Of a DNA stretch of 7,570 nucleotides, positions 1 to 6,247 are shown one piece after another. Location of the stretch: NCBI GenBank assembly GCA_023393575.1, contig JAEWKX010000240.1:1-7570 (forward strand), in the 5' to 3' direction. Below the pieces are notes generated by a model. That model was not told where the DNA came from. It made no database searches and saw nothing but the letters and a program-made list of their open reading frames with translations. The translations under genes were made by a program, and so were the position numbers. The DNA is from Pseudomonadota bacterium. Its GTDB lineage: Bacteria > Pseudomonadota > Alphaproteobacteria > Rhizobiales > Rhizobiaceae. Each line of letters begins with the position of its first letter. Within the stretch, counting starts at the first letter, position 1.

Positions 1-484
1 GCCGCTCCTCGTCCAGCTCTTCGTGATCTTCTACGGCCTGCCGAGCGTCGGCATCCTGCTCGATGCCTTCCCGGCTGCCCTGATCGGCTTCACGCTGAAC
101 GTCGGCGCCTATTCGTCGGAGATCATCCGCGCCGTCATCTCCTCCGTGCCCAAGGGCCAGTGGGAAGCGGCCTATTCGATCGGCATGACCTGGCGGCAGG
201 CCATGGGTCGCACCATCCTGCCGCAGGCGGCCCGCGTCGCCGTGCCGCCGCTCTCCAACACCTTCATCTCGCTGGTCAAGGATACCTCGCTCGCCGCGGC
301 CATCACCGTGCCGGAACTCTTCCAGTCGGCGCAGCGCATCGTCGCCACGACCTACGAGCCGCTGATCCTCTATATCGAGGCGGCGCTGATCTACCTCGCG
401 CTGAGTTCCGTCCTGTCCAACCTGCAGGTCAGGCTGGAGCGCCGCTTCTCCCGCTATGGCGGAACGCTGGAGGCAGCCCGATGA
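1..484 (+). CDS. Polar amino acid ABC transporter permease (HisM/GlnP family), C-terminal part, 5' end cut by window
   Basis: Inner-membrane permease of a polar amino acid importer; it forms the translocation path and docks the ATPase encoded next. The frame is open from base 2, so the gene starts before the window. About 160 residues are visible of the roughly 220 usual for the family. The fragment opens with [13 protein letters not shown], typical of this family. It carries the EAA loop that contacts the ATPase ([16 protein letters not shown], bases about 158-205), then the conserved run [20 protein letters not shown] and [16 protein letters not shown]. Membrane segments lie at both ends, including the last one around [18 protein letters not shown]. 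By remembered sequence it is closest to the cystine permease TcyL (YecS) of E. coli, but substrate cannot be read from a permease. Its TGA stop overlaps the ATG of the ATPase (ATGA at 481-484), indicating translational coupling. Confidence 0.93.
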   Translation, partial: PLLVQLFVIFYGLPSVGILLDAFPAALIGFTLNVGAYSSEIIRAVISSVPKGQWEAAYSIGMTWRQAMGRTILPQAARVAVPPLSNTFISLVKDTSLAAAITVPELFQSAQRIVATTYEPLILYIEAALIYLALSSVLSNLQVRLERRFSRYGGTLEAAR

Positions 485-1248
485 TCGAGCTTTCCCATAT
501 CTCGAAGAGCTTCGGCGAGACGCTGGTGCTCGACGATGTCGGCCTGCAGGTCGCCGAAGGCCGCGTCACCGCGCTGGTCGGCCCATCCGGCGGCGGCAAG
601 AGCACGCTGCTTCGCTGCATCAACCTCCTGGAGATTCCGAGCTCCGGCACGATCCGGCTCGGCGATGCGGCGGTGGAATTCAGCCGCGGCGGCAGGGTCG
701 GCTGGGAGGCTATCCAGAAGATCCGCCGCCAGACGGGCATGGTTTTCCAGAATTTCCAGCTCTTCCCGCACCGTACGGCGCTGGAGAACGTGATGGAGGG
801 CCTGCTGACCGTGCTGAAGTGGCCGCGCGAGAAGGCGGAGAGCCATGCGCGGGCGCTGCTCGCCAAGGTCAACATGGAACACAAGGCCGATGCCTGGCCG
901 GCGACGCTGTCCGGCGGCCAGCAGCAGCGCGTCGCGATCGCCCGTGCGCTCGCCATGTCGCCGCGCGTGCTTCTCTGCGACGAGCCCACCTCGGCGCTGG
1001 ATCCTGAACTCGCCACCGAAGTGGTCGAGGTCCTGAGCAAGCTTGCGGGCGAGGGGACGACGATGATCATCGCCACCCATGACCTGAGGCTTGCTTCGCG
1101 GGTCGCCAGCGATGTCGTGTTCCTGGAAGGGGGAAAGGTGGTGGAGGCCGGTCCGGCGGAGCGGATCTTCGGTGCCCCTGAACGGGAGCGGACCCGCCGC
1201 TTCGTCTCCTCCATCAACGCCGCCCAGACGCCGCCGCACGGCGACTGA
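481..1248 (+). CDS. Polar amino acid ABC transporter ATP-binding protein (GlnQ/HisP/TcyN family)
   Basis: Cytoplasmic ATPase that powers the amino acid importer whose permease lies just upstream. The protein has 255 residues, normal for the family, and is complete. Motifs in order: Walker A GPSGGGKS (34-41), Q-loop VFQNFQLFP (Q90), ABC signature LSGGQQQR (143-150), Walker B with D-loop [12 protein letters not shown] (163-174, catalytic E168) and the H-loop histidine H200 in ATHD. All catalytic motifs are intact. The stretch after the H-loop ([13 protein letters not shown]) departs from the common THEMxFAR wording of the family. The start at 481 is chosen because it overlaps the permease stop as ATGA; the same frame stays open further upstream, but that would lie within the permease gene. 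It resembles TcyN (YecC), so cystine or a related amino acid is possible. No convincing terminator follows. It is unlikely to be functionally linked to the sugar-acid genes downstream. Confidence 0.95.
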   Translation: MIELSHISKSFGETLVLDDVGLQVAEGRVTALVGPSGGGKSTLLRCINLLEIPSSGTIRLGDAAVEFSRGGRVGWEAIQKIRRQTGMVFQNFQLFPHRTALENVMEGLLTVLKWPREKAESHARALLAKVNMEHKADAWPATLSGGQQQRVAIARALAMSPRVLLCDEPTSALDPELATEVVEVLSKLAGEGTTMIIATHDLRLASRVASDVVFLEGGKVVEAGPAERIFGAPERERTRRFVSSINAAQTPPHGD

Positions 1249-1285
1249 CCTCCGGTCCTCGCTGCAGAACGTCTACTGTATGCCA

Positions 1286-1313
1286 TTGACAGATTGTCGG
1301 GCGGCAGTATAGG
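1286..1313 (+). promoter_or_regulatory. Predicted sigma70-type promoter of the GntR-TRAP-uxu operon
   Basis: A perfect -35 hexamer TTGACA (1286-1291) is followed after 16 bases by TATAGG (1308-1313), which matches four of six positions of the -10 consensus. Alphaproteobacterial housekeeping promoters often keep a strong -35 and a weak -10, so the pair is plausible. It lies in the only gap of more than 100 bases in the window, directly before the repressor gene, and would start transcription near 1319-1321. The start would fall at the edge of the inverted repeat at 1323-1345. This is inferred from sequence only; no start site has been measured. Confidence 0.6.
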
Positions 1314-1322
1314 AATCGTCCA

Positions 1323-1345
1323 ACTGGTAAGGCCAGCTTACCAGT
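1323..1345 (+). promoter_or_regulatory. Perfect 9-bp inverted repeat, predicted operator for the GntR repressor
   Basis: ACTGGTAAG (1323-1331) and CTTACCAGT (1337-1345) are exact reverse complements separated by GCCAG. The repeat contains the TGGT and ACCA halves typical of sites bound by FadR-type GntR regulators, though they are further apart here than in the classical short FadR operator. It begins about 10 bases after the predicted -10 box, so a bound dimer would block promoter clearance. The gene that follows encodes a GntR/FCD protein, which suggests autorepression of the operon. The same sequence could also fold as an RNA hairpin in the leader. Confidence 0.65.
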
Positions 1346-1346
1346 C

Positions 1347-1366
1347 ACGTGCCGTGGAGGGCACGT
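1347..1366 (+). repeat. Second leader inverted repeat, 7-bp arms, just before the Shine-Dalgarno
   Basis: ACGTGCC (1347-1353) and GGCACGT (1360-1366) are exact reverse complements around the 6-base loop GTGGAG. It starts one base after the first inverted repeat and ends one base before the GGGAGG ribosome binding site (1368-1373) of the repressor gene. In RNA it would give a 7-bp stem next to the ribosome landing site. It could instead be a DNA site for a second protein. Its sequence differs from the first repeat, so it is not simply a second copy of the same operator. Confidence 0.5.
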
Positions 1367-1377
1367 CGGGAGGATGG

Positions 1378-2133
1378 ATGTTTTCGGTCATTGAATCGCG
1401 CCGCCTGTATCGTCAGGTAGCGGACCAGATGCGAGGCCTGATCGAGCGGGGAGATTTCGCCCCCGGATCCAGGCTGCCGTCGGAGCGCGAGCTGGCCGAA
1501 CTTCTCGCCGTTTCCCGCCCTACCGTCCGCGAAGCGCTGATCGTGCTGGAAGTGGAAGGCTTTGTCCATATCCGCATGGGGTCCGGGGTCTATGTCTCCG
1601 CCCGGTCGCCTGCGGGAGATGCTTTCGCTCCGACGGAGGCGGAAGGGCCGTTCGAGCTCCTGCAGGCCCGCGCCGTCGTCGAGTGCGCCATCGCCGAGGA
1701 GGCGGCACGCGTGGTGCGGCCTGACCAGATTGCGGTCCTCGACGCGAATCTCGCCCGCATGGCGGCCTCGCTCGATGACCGGGCGCTGGCGCTCTCGCTC
1801 GACCGCGAGTTCCACACAGCGGTCGCCGCCATCATCGGCAACAGTACCCTCAATCGCTTTGTCGGCCAGATCCACGATCTGCGGCTCACCCCCTATTTCG
1901 AGCGGTTGGCGAGCTATTTCGAAAACCCGCTCACCTGGCGCGCCGCCATGGAGGAGCATCGTGCCGTTCGCGATGCGATCGCCGCCGGCGATCCCGAGGC
2001 CGCGCGCGCCGCCATGCGCGCCCATCTCGACCAGTCCCAGATTCGCCTGTCGGAAAGTTTCGGCGAGGAGCCGGCCGACGGTGCAATACCCGCCGTGCGG
2101 AGACGCGCCGGCGGTCACCAGCAGTCCCTTTGA
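1378..2133 (+). CDS. GntR-family transcriptional regulator, FadR/FCD subfamily (UxuR-like position), probable operon repressor
   Basis: Cytoplasmic DNA-binding repressor of 251 residues, normal for the FCD subfamily. Residues 8-73 are the winged helix-turn-helix, with LPSERELAELLAVSRPTVRE (33-52) and the wing MGSGVYV (67-73). Residues about 90-225 form the all-helical FCD sensor domain. Its expected metal ligands are all visible: D141 and H145 (DREFH), H193 and H215, with the H-H spacing of the family. FCD domains usually bind small organic acids, which fits a sugar-acid or pathway-intermediate effector. The ATG at 1378 is chosen because GGGAGG (1368-1373) lies just before it and the protein begins right at the DNA-binding domain; the frame also runs open upstream to a TTG at 1294 that lies inside the predicted promoter. 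The gene comes first in the operon, 22 bases before the TRAP genes, so the regulator is probably autoregulated. The name uxuR would rest on context only, so it is not assigned. Confidence 0.93.
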   Translation: MFSVIESRRLYRQVADQMRGLIERGDFAPGSRLPSERELAELLAVSRPTVREALIVLEVEGFVHIRMGSGVYVSARSPAGDAFAPTEAEGPFELLQARAVVECAIAEEAARVVRPDQIAVLDANLARMAASLDDRALALSLDREFHTAVAAIIGNSTLNRFVGQIHDLRLTPYFERLASYFENPLTWRAAMEEHRAVRDAIAAGDPEAARAAMRAHLDQSQIRLSESFGEEPADGAIPAVRRRAGGHQQSL

Positions 2134-2155
2134 CTTCAACCGGGAGGAAATGAAA

Positions 2156-3133
2156 ATGAAGTTGAAACTCACCACCATCCTCGGCGCCACCGTCGCCGTC
2201 GTGGCTTCGGCCTTCGCGGCCCAAGCGCAGACCGTCCTGAAATGGGCGCATGTCTACGAAACCTCCGAGCCCTTCCACACGGAATCGGTCTGGGCGGCGG
2301 AGGAGATCGCCAAGCGCACCGACGGCCGTTACAAGATCGACGTCTTCCCGGCCTCGCAGCTCGGCAAGGAGGCCGACATCAACCAGGGCCTGAAGCTCGG
2401 CACCGTCGATATCATCATCTCCGGCTCGAGCTTCGCCTCGCGCGAGCATCCGCCGATCGGCGTTACATATTTCCCTTACATCTTCCGCGACCCGAGCCAC
2501 CTGATCGCCTACACCAAGAGCGACATCTTCAAGAAGCTGGCCCAGGGTTACGAGGAGGCTTCGGGTGGCAACCATATCACCGCCGTCACCTACTATGGTA
2601 CGCGCCATACGACGGCGAACAAGCCGATCGAGAAGTGCGCCGACATGGCCGGCCTGAAGATCCGCGTTCCGGACGTTCCGGCCTATCTCGCGATGCCGCG
2701 GGCCTGCGGCGCCAACACCACGCCGATCGCCTTCGCGGAGGTCTACCTTGCACTGCAGAACGGCACGGTCGAAGCGCAGGAGAACCCGCTGACGACCATC
2801 GAGGCGAAGAAGTTCTACGAAGTGCAGAAGAACATCGTGCTCACCGGCCACATCGTCGATCATCTGAACACGGTCGTTTCCCCGACCCTTTGGTCGAACC
2901 TCTCCGACGAGGACAAGCAGATCTTTACCGAGGTGATGCAGGAAGCCGCCGAGCGCAGCACGAAGATCATCGAGGAGCGGGAGAAGGCATTGGTCGAGAA
3001 GTTCAAGGCCGATGGCCTCACCGTGACCGAGGTCGACAAGGCCGACTTCGAGAAGACCGTGATGGAAAAGGTCACCTTCGAGGAGATCGGTTACGAGAAG
3101 GCCGACTGGGAAGCCATCCGCGCCGTCAAGTAG
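2156..3133 (+). CDS. dctP: TRAP transporter substrate-binding protein (DctP/TAXI-unrelated DctP family), probably for a sugar acid
   Basis: Periplasmic binding protein that captures the substrate for the DctQM membrane proteins encoded next. It has 325 residues, usual for the family. Residues 1-24 are a Sec signal peptide: positive start KLK, hydrophobic core, and cleavage predicted after AQA (A24/Q25). The family hallmark arginine is in GLKIRVP (R170). The motif TPIAFAEVYLALQNGTVEAQ (189-208) is followed by ENP with N210. R150, R170 and N210 match, by spacing, the substrate-contacting R127, R147 and N187 remembered for the sialic acid protein SiaP, so a carboxylate ligand is expected. ATG 2156 is chosen over the in-frame ATG 2150 because GGGAGG (2142-2147) is 8 bases from the first and only 2 from the second. 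The gene lies 22 bases after the repressor. Ligand identity is inferred from the uxu genes, probably a hexonate or hexuronate. Confidence 0.94.
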   Translation: MKLKLTTILGATVAVVASAFAAQAQTVLKWAHVYETSEPFHTESVWAAEEIAKRTDGRYKIDVFPASQLGKEADINQGLKLGTVDIIISGSSFASREHPPIGVTYFPYIFRDPSHLIAYTKSDIFKKLAQGYEEASGGNHITAVTYYGTRHTTANKPIEKCADMAGLKIRVPDVPAYLAMPRACGANTTPIAFAEVYLALQNGTVEAQENPLTTIEAKKFYEVQKNIVLTGHIVDHLNTVVSPTLWSNLSDEDKQIFTEVMQEAAERSTKIIEEREKALVEKFKADGLTVTEVDKADFEKTVMEKVTFEEIGYEKADWEAIRAVK

Positions 3134-3143
3134 CAAGCCATAT

Positions 3144-3173
3144 ACCGCGCCCGGTGGCGGAGCCGGGCGCGGT
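3144..3173 (+). promoter_or_regulatory. Strong GC-rich stem-loop between dctP and dctQ (11-bp perfect stem)
   Basis: ACCGCGCCCGG (3144-3154) pairs without mismatch with CCGGGCGCGGT (3163-3173) around the 8-base loop TGGCGGAG. It sits 10 bases after the dctP stop codon in a 69-base gap; the other gaps inside this operon are at most 22 bases. No run of T follows, so it is a poor intrinsic terminator. It more likely protects the 3' end of the dctP message or partly attenuates read-through, giving more binding protein than membrane protein. Other binding-protein transporter operons use hairpins in this way. The structure is seen directly; the role is inferred. Confidence 0.75.
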
Positions 3174-3202
3174 CCCCTGTCTGAGATTGGCGGAGTTCCC
3201 CG

Positions 3203-3775
3203 ATGAACGAACAGCAGCACGCTCCCATCAGCGTCGACGAGATGGCGCATGCCTTCGAAGAGGATGCCGGTCCTGTCGACCTGTCGCCCTATGCGGTGGA
3301 AGATTGGGTGAACATGGCGATTTTCTGGGGCATGGCGTTCTGCGTGTTCCTCCAGTTCTTCACCCGCTACGCCTTGAACAACAGCCTGGCCTGGACGGAA
3401 GAGATCGCTGCGAACTGCCTCGTGGTCATCGTCTTCCTGGGCTCCGTCATGTGCGTGCGGCTTGCGCGGCACATTTCGGTGGACTTCCTCTACCAGTTCA
3501 TGTCGCCGAAGGTCCGGCGGGGGTTCGAGCTTGTCGTCGATTTTATCGTCATCGGGTTCTTCGCCTACACGACCTGGCTGATGTGGCGCTACATCGGCAT
3601 CGTCGGCAAGGAGCGCATGGTGACTGTCAACCTGCCGCGCGGCTACGTCTTCTATACGGTCTTCGCCGCCTTCGCGCTGATGCTCGTTCGCTCGGTGCAG
3701 AATTTCATCAAGGACATGATCAACGAAAAGACCGTTCGTGAACAGGCGAACGACACCGGCGTACAGGGGATCTGA
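3203..3775 (+). CDS. dctQ: TRAP transporter small membrane subunit (DctQ family)
   Basis: Inner-membrane small subunit of the TRAP importer, required with DctM for sodium-gradient-driven uptake. It has 190 residues, within the family range. A hydrophilic N-terminal tail of about 35 residues, rich in acidic residues, precedes four predicted membrane segments: about 36-55, 70-88, 108-128 and 147-165. The family hallmark is QFFTRYALNNSLAWTEEIA (51-69), carrying the conserved RY and WTEE. The start at 3203 has GGAG at 3192-3195, 7 bases upstream. It follows dctP by 69 bases containing a strong hairpin and precedes dctM by 3 bases, so Q and M are probably translated together. Sequence alone gives no substrate. 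Confidence 0.93.
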   Translation: MNEQQHAPISVDEMAHAFEEDAGPVDLSPYAVEDWVNMAIFWGMAFCVFLQFFTRYALNNSLAWTEEIAANCLVVIVFLGSVMCVRLARHISVDFLYQFMSPKVRRGFELVVDFIVIGFFAYTTWLMWRYIGIVGKERMVTVNLPRGYVFYTVFAAFALMLVRSVQNFIKDMINEKTVREQANDTGVQGI

Positions 3776-3778
3776 CCA

Positions 3779-5185
3779 ATGTTGCTTCTTATCGGATCCT
3801 TCCTGGGTCTCATGATCATCGGTGCGCCGATAGCGGTGTCGCTGGGCGTATCCTCGCTGCTTTACCTGGTTATCTACGGCGTCGCGCCGGATATCATCGC
3901 CGCCCAGCGCATGATTGCGGGCGTCGAGAGCTTCCCGCTGATCGCGGTTCCCTTCTTCATTCTCGTCGGAAACCCGATGAACATCGCCGGCGTGACCGGC
4001 CGCATCTACCACTTCGCCCTGTCGCTCGTCGGCTGGATGAAGGGTGGCCTGGCGCAAGTGAACATCATCGGCTCGGTCGTCTTCTCGGGCATGTCGGGAA
4101 CGGCGCTGGCGGATGCCGCAGGCATCGGCACGATCGAGATCAAGGCGATGAAGGACCACGGCTATCCTGTCGAGGCTGCCGTCGGCGTGACCGCCGCCTC
4201 CGCGACCCTGGGCCCGATCTTCCCGCCGTCGCTGCCCTTCGTCATCTACGGCATGATGGCCAACGTCTCGATCGGCGCCCTGTTCATGGCCGGTATCCTG
4301 CCAGGCATCGTGATGACGCTGCTGATGATGATCACCGTCGTCATCTTCGCTTATCGCAAGGGCTGGGGATCCGACACGCCGTTCGAGCTGAAGAAACTAA
4401 TGTCGGCCTCGCTCGAAATCGTCATCGTCTTCTGTTTCCCGCTTGCTGTCTACCTGCTGGTTCTGGCAGGCCTCTCCATCAACATCGCTGTCTTCATCGC
4501 GCTGGCCGCCCTGATCGCGCTCGACTGGTACTACGATTTCTCCGCCGTGATGGCGCTGATGACGCCGGTTCTCCTGATCGGCGGCATGACCATGGGATGG
4601 TTCACGCCGACCGAAGCGGCGGTCGCCGCCGTCATCTGGTCGCTCTTCCTCGGTCTGGTGCGCTACCGCACCATGACACTGAGGACGCTCGCCAAGGCAA
4701 GCTTCGACACCATCGAGACGACGGCCTCGGTGCTGTTCATCGTTACCACCGCCTCAATCTTCGCTTGGCTGCTGACGGTCAGCCAGGCGGCCCAGATGTT
4801 CTCCGACTTCATGTTCTCGCTGACTGATAACTGGTGGACCTTCCTGATCATCGTCAACATCGTGCTGCTGGTTGTCGGCGCCTTCCTCGATACCATCGCC
4901 GCCATCAGCATCCTGGTCCCGATCCTGATGCCGATCGCGGCGCGCTATGGCATCGATCCGGTGCACATGGGGCTGATCTTCACGCTCAACCTCATGATCG
5001 GGTTGCTGACGCCGCCCGTCGGAATGGTGCTGTTCGTGCTGTCGCGGATATCGAAGATGTCCATCGAGCGGACGACGATGGCAATCCTGCCCTGGATGGT
5101 CCCGCTGTTCGTCGCGCTGCTGTTGATCACCTTCATTCCGCAGATCACGCTATGGCTGCCGACGCAACTCGGCCTGCTCAAGTAG
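3779..5185 (+). CDS. dctM: TRAP transporter large membrane subunit (DctM family)
   Basis: Inner-membrane transport subunit of the TRAP importer, carrying the sodium and substrate path. Family motifs in order: MIIGAPIAVSLGVSS (12-26), SFPLIAVPFFILVG (51-64), FSGMSGTALADAAGIG (102-117), ATLGPIFPPSLPFVIYG (142-158), GWFTPTEAAVAA (273-284), and NLMIGLLTPPVGMVLFVLSR (404-423). The two GP/TPTE-TPP halves reflect the inverted-repeat architecture of the family. The length of 468 residues exceeds the roughly 425-440 that I recall as common. The excess seems to lie at about 217-255, where two hydrophobic stretches (IVIVFCFPLAVYLLVLAGL and INIAVFIALAALIALDW) appear before the TPVLLIGGM segment, at the place where many relatives have a single helix. 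The start ATG follows the dctQ stop by 3 bases, with GGGGA at 3766-3770. The dehydrogenase gene follows after 9 bases. Confidence 0.94.
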   Translation: MLLLIGSFLGLMIIGAPIAVSLGVSSLLYLVIYGVAPDIIAAQRMIAGVESFPLIAVPFFILVGNPMNIAGVTGRIYHFALSLVGWMKGGLAQVNIIGSVVFSGMSGTALADAAGIGTIEIKAMKDHGYPVEAAVGVTAASATLGPIFPPSLPFVIYGMMANVSIGALFMAGILPGIVMTLLMMITVVIFAYRKGWGSDTPFELKKLMSASLEIVIVFCFPLAVYLLVLAGLSINIAVFIALAALIALDWYYDFSAVMALMTPVLLIGGMTMGWFTPTEAAVAAVIWSLFLGLVRYRTMTLRTLAKASFDTIETTASVLFIVTTASIFAWLLTVSQAAQMFSDFMFSLTDNWWTFLIIVNIVLLVVGAFLDTIAAISILVPILMPIAARYGIDPVHMGLIFTLNLMIGLLTPPVGMVLFVLSRISKMSIERTTMAILPWMVPLFVALLLITFIPQITLWLPTQLGLLK

Positions 5186-5194
5186 GGTTGAACG

Positions 5195-6238
5195 ATGCGC
5201 ACGCGTTTGGCCCGCCTTTACGGGGCGGGGAGCTTGAAGATCGAGGAGGCGCCGGTTGCCGCGCCTCTGCGGGGACAGGTTCTGCTGCGGATGGCGGCTG
5301 GGGGCATTTGCGGCTCCGACCTTCATTATTATCAGGACGGCGGTTTCGGCCCCGTGCGGGTGCGTGAGCCGATTGTGGTCGGCCACGAAGCCTCCGGATA
5401 TGTCGAAGCGCTAGGGGCCGGCGTCTCGGGCGTCGCGGTCGGCGATCTGGTGGCCGTCAATCCCAGCCAGCCTTGCGGCACCTGCCGCTTCTGCCGGGAT
5501 GGCCTGCCGATCCACTGCCAGGACATGCAGTTCATGGGCAGCGCCATGCGTCTGCCGCATGCCCAGGGCATGTTCCGCGACTGGATGGTGGTGCCGGCTG
5601 CGCAATGCGTGCCGGCCGGTGCCGGGGTCACGGCTGCGGAGGCGGCCTGCGCCGAGCCGCTTGCGGTGTGCCTGCATGCCGTCGGCCGAGCCGGCGATCT
5701 GAAGGGCAAGCGTGTGCTGGTCACCGGCGCCGGGCCGATAGGTGCGCTGGTCGTTGCCGCCGTTCGCAATGCGGGGGCGGCGGAGATCGTCGTCACCGAT
5801 CTCACGGATGCCGCCCTGGAGCGCGCCGCGGCGATGGGGGCGACGCGCACGATCAACGTCGCGACGCATGCCGATCGGCTCGCAGTCTTCGAGGAGGAGA
5901 AGGGCTGGTTCGATGTGGCCTTCGAATGCTCGGCGGCGGCGCCGGCCATCCGTACCGCCGTGGCGACGGTGAAGCCGCGCGGGACGATCGTTCAGGTCGG
6001 CGTCACCGGCGATGTTTCCGTTCCGCTCAACGCGCTGGTCGGCAAGGAAATGCATTGGGTCGGCTCGCAGCGTTTCGACGTGGAGTTTGCGCAGGCTGTC
6101 GAACTGATCGGTCGGCGTGAGATTGACGTGCGGCCGATCATCTCGCACAGTTTTCCGATTTCAGATGCCGTGGCGGCATTCGAGCAGGCCGGCGACCGTT
6201 CCGTCGCCTGCAAGGTTCAACTGACATTTCTCTCCTGA
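5195..6238 (+). CDS. Zinc-dependent L-idonate 5-dehydrogenase-like enzyme (MDR superfamily); possible L-gulonate 5-dehydrogenase
   Basis: Cytoplasmic NAD(P)-dependent enzyme expected to oxidise the C5 hydroxyl of a hexonate. The 347 residues match E. coli IdnD closely in length. Distinctive shared segments are GGICGSDLHYYQ (36-47), NPSQPCGTC (89-97), FMGSAMRLPH (113-122) and AEPLAV (153-158). Catalytic zinc ligands expected: C39, H64 with E65, and E154. Structural zinc cysteines C94, C97, C100 and C108 are all present. The nucleotide-binding loop is GAGPIG (178-183), and acidic D202 at the end of the second strand favours NAD over NADP. In E. coli IdnD works with IdnO on L-idonate; here no IdnO is seen and uxuA/uxuB-type genes follow. 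L-gulonate oxidation to D-fructuronate therefore fits the neighbours better, and the symbol idnD is not assigned. The gene starts 9 bases after dctM with only a weak ribosome site (AGGG overlapping the dctM stop), suggesting coupling. Confidence 0.88.
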   Translation: MRTRLARLYGAGSLKIEEAPVAAPLRGQVLLRMAAGGICGSDLHYYQDGGFGPVRVREPIVVGHEASGYVEALGAGVSGVAVGDLVAVNPSQPCGTCRFCRDGLPIHCQDMQFMGSAMRLPHAQGMFRDWMVVPAAQCVPAGAGVTAAEAACAEPLAVCLHAVGRAGDLKGKRVLVTGAGPIGALVVAAVRNAGAAEIVVTDLTDAALERAAAMGATRTINVATHADRLAVFEEEKGWFDVAFECSAAAPAIRTAVATVKPRGTIVQVGVTGDVSVPLNALVGKEMHWVGSQRFDVEFAQAVELIGRREIDVRPIISHSFPISDAVAAFEQAGDRSVACKVQLTFLS

Positions 6239-6247
6239 GGAGTTTTC

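Noticed and set aside
160..480. A 107-codon N-terminal extension of the ATPase.
   Set aside because: The extension is wholly inside the permease gene in another frame and has low-complexity H/R/A-rich sequence; family length and the ATGA overlap support the start at 481.
1229..1257. Small dyads CGCCG/CGGCG (1229-1243) and GACC/GGTC (1247-1257) at the end of the ATPase gene as a terminator.
   Set aside because: The stems are only 5 and 4 bp, one is inside the coding region, and no T-run follows.
1294..1377. A TTG start that would lengthen the GntR regulator by 28 residues.
   Set aside because: It would lie between the -35 and -10 boxes, the added residues match nothing in the family, and a good Shine-Dalgarno precedes ATG 1378.
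3144..3173. The dctP-dctQ hairpin as a full intrinsic terminator ending the operon.
   Set aside because: The bases after it (CCCCTGTCTGAG) have no T-run, and dctQ/dctM must be expressed with dctP to make a working transporter.
2242..3741. A 499-codon plus-strand frame overlapping dctP and dctQ.
   Set aside because: It is a frame-shifted reading of dctP/dctQ with an arginine-rich, domain-free product, while the other frame gives clear TRAP motifs.
1931..4159. A 742-codon open frame on the minus strand opposite dctP, dctQ and the ends of their neighbours.
   Set aside because: It lies antisense to three well-recognised genes. Its product is dominated by R, D, H and G with no family motif, which is the usual artefact of the strong G/C third-position bias here.
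5332..6148. Long minus-strand frames opposite the dehydrogenase gene.
   Set aside because: They are antisense shadows of a clear zinc dehydrogenase, without recognisable domains or ribosome sites.
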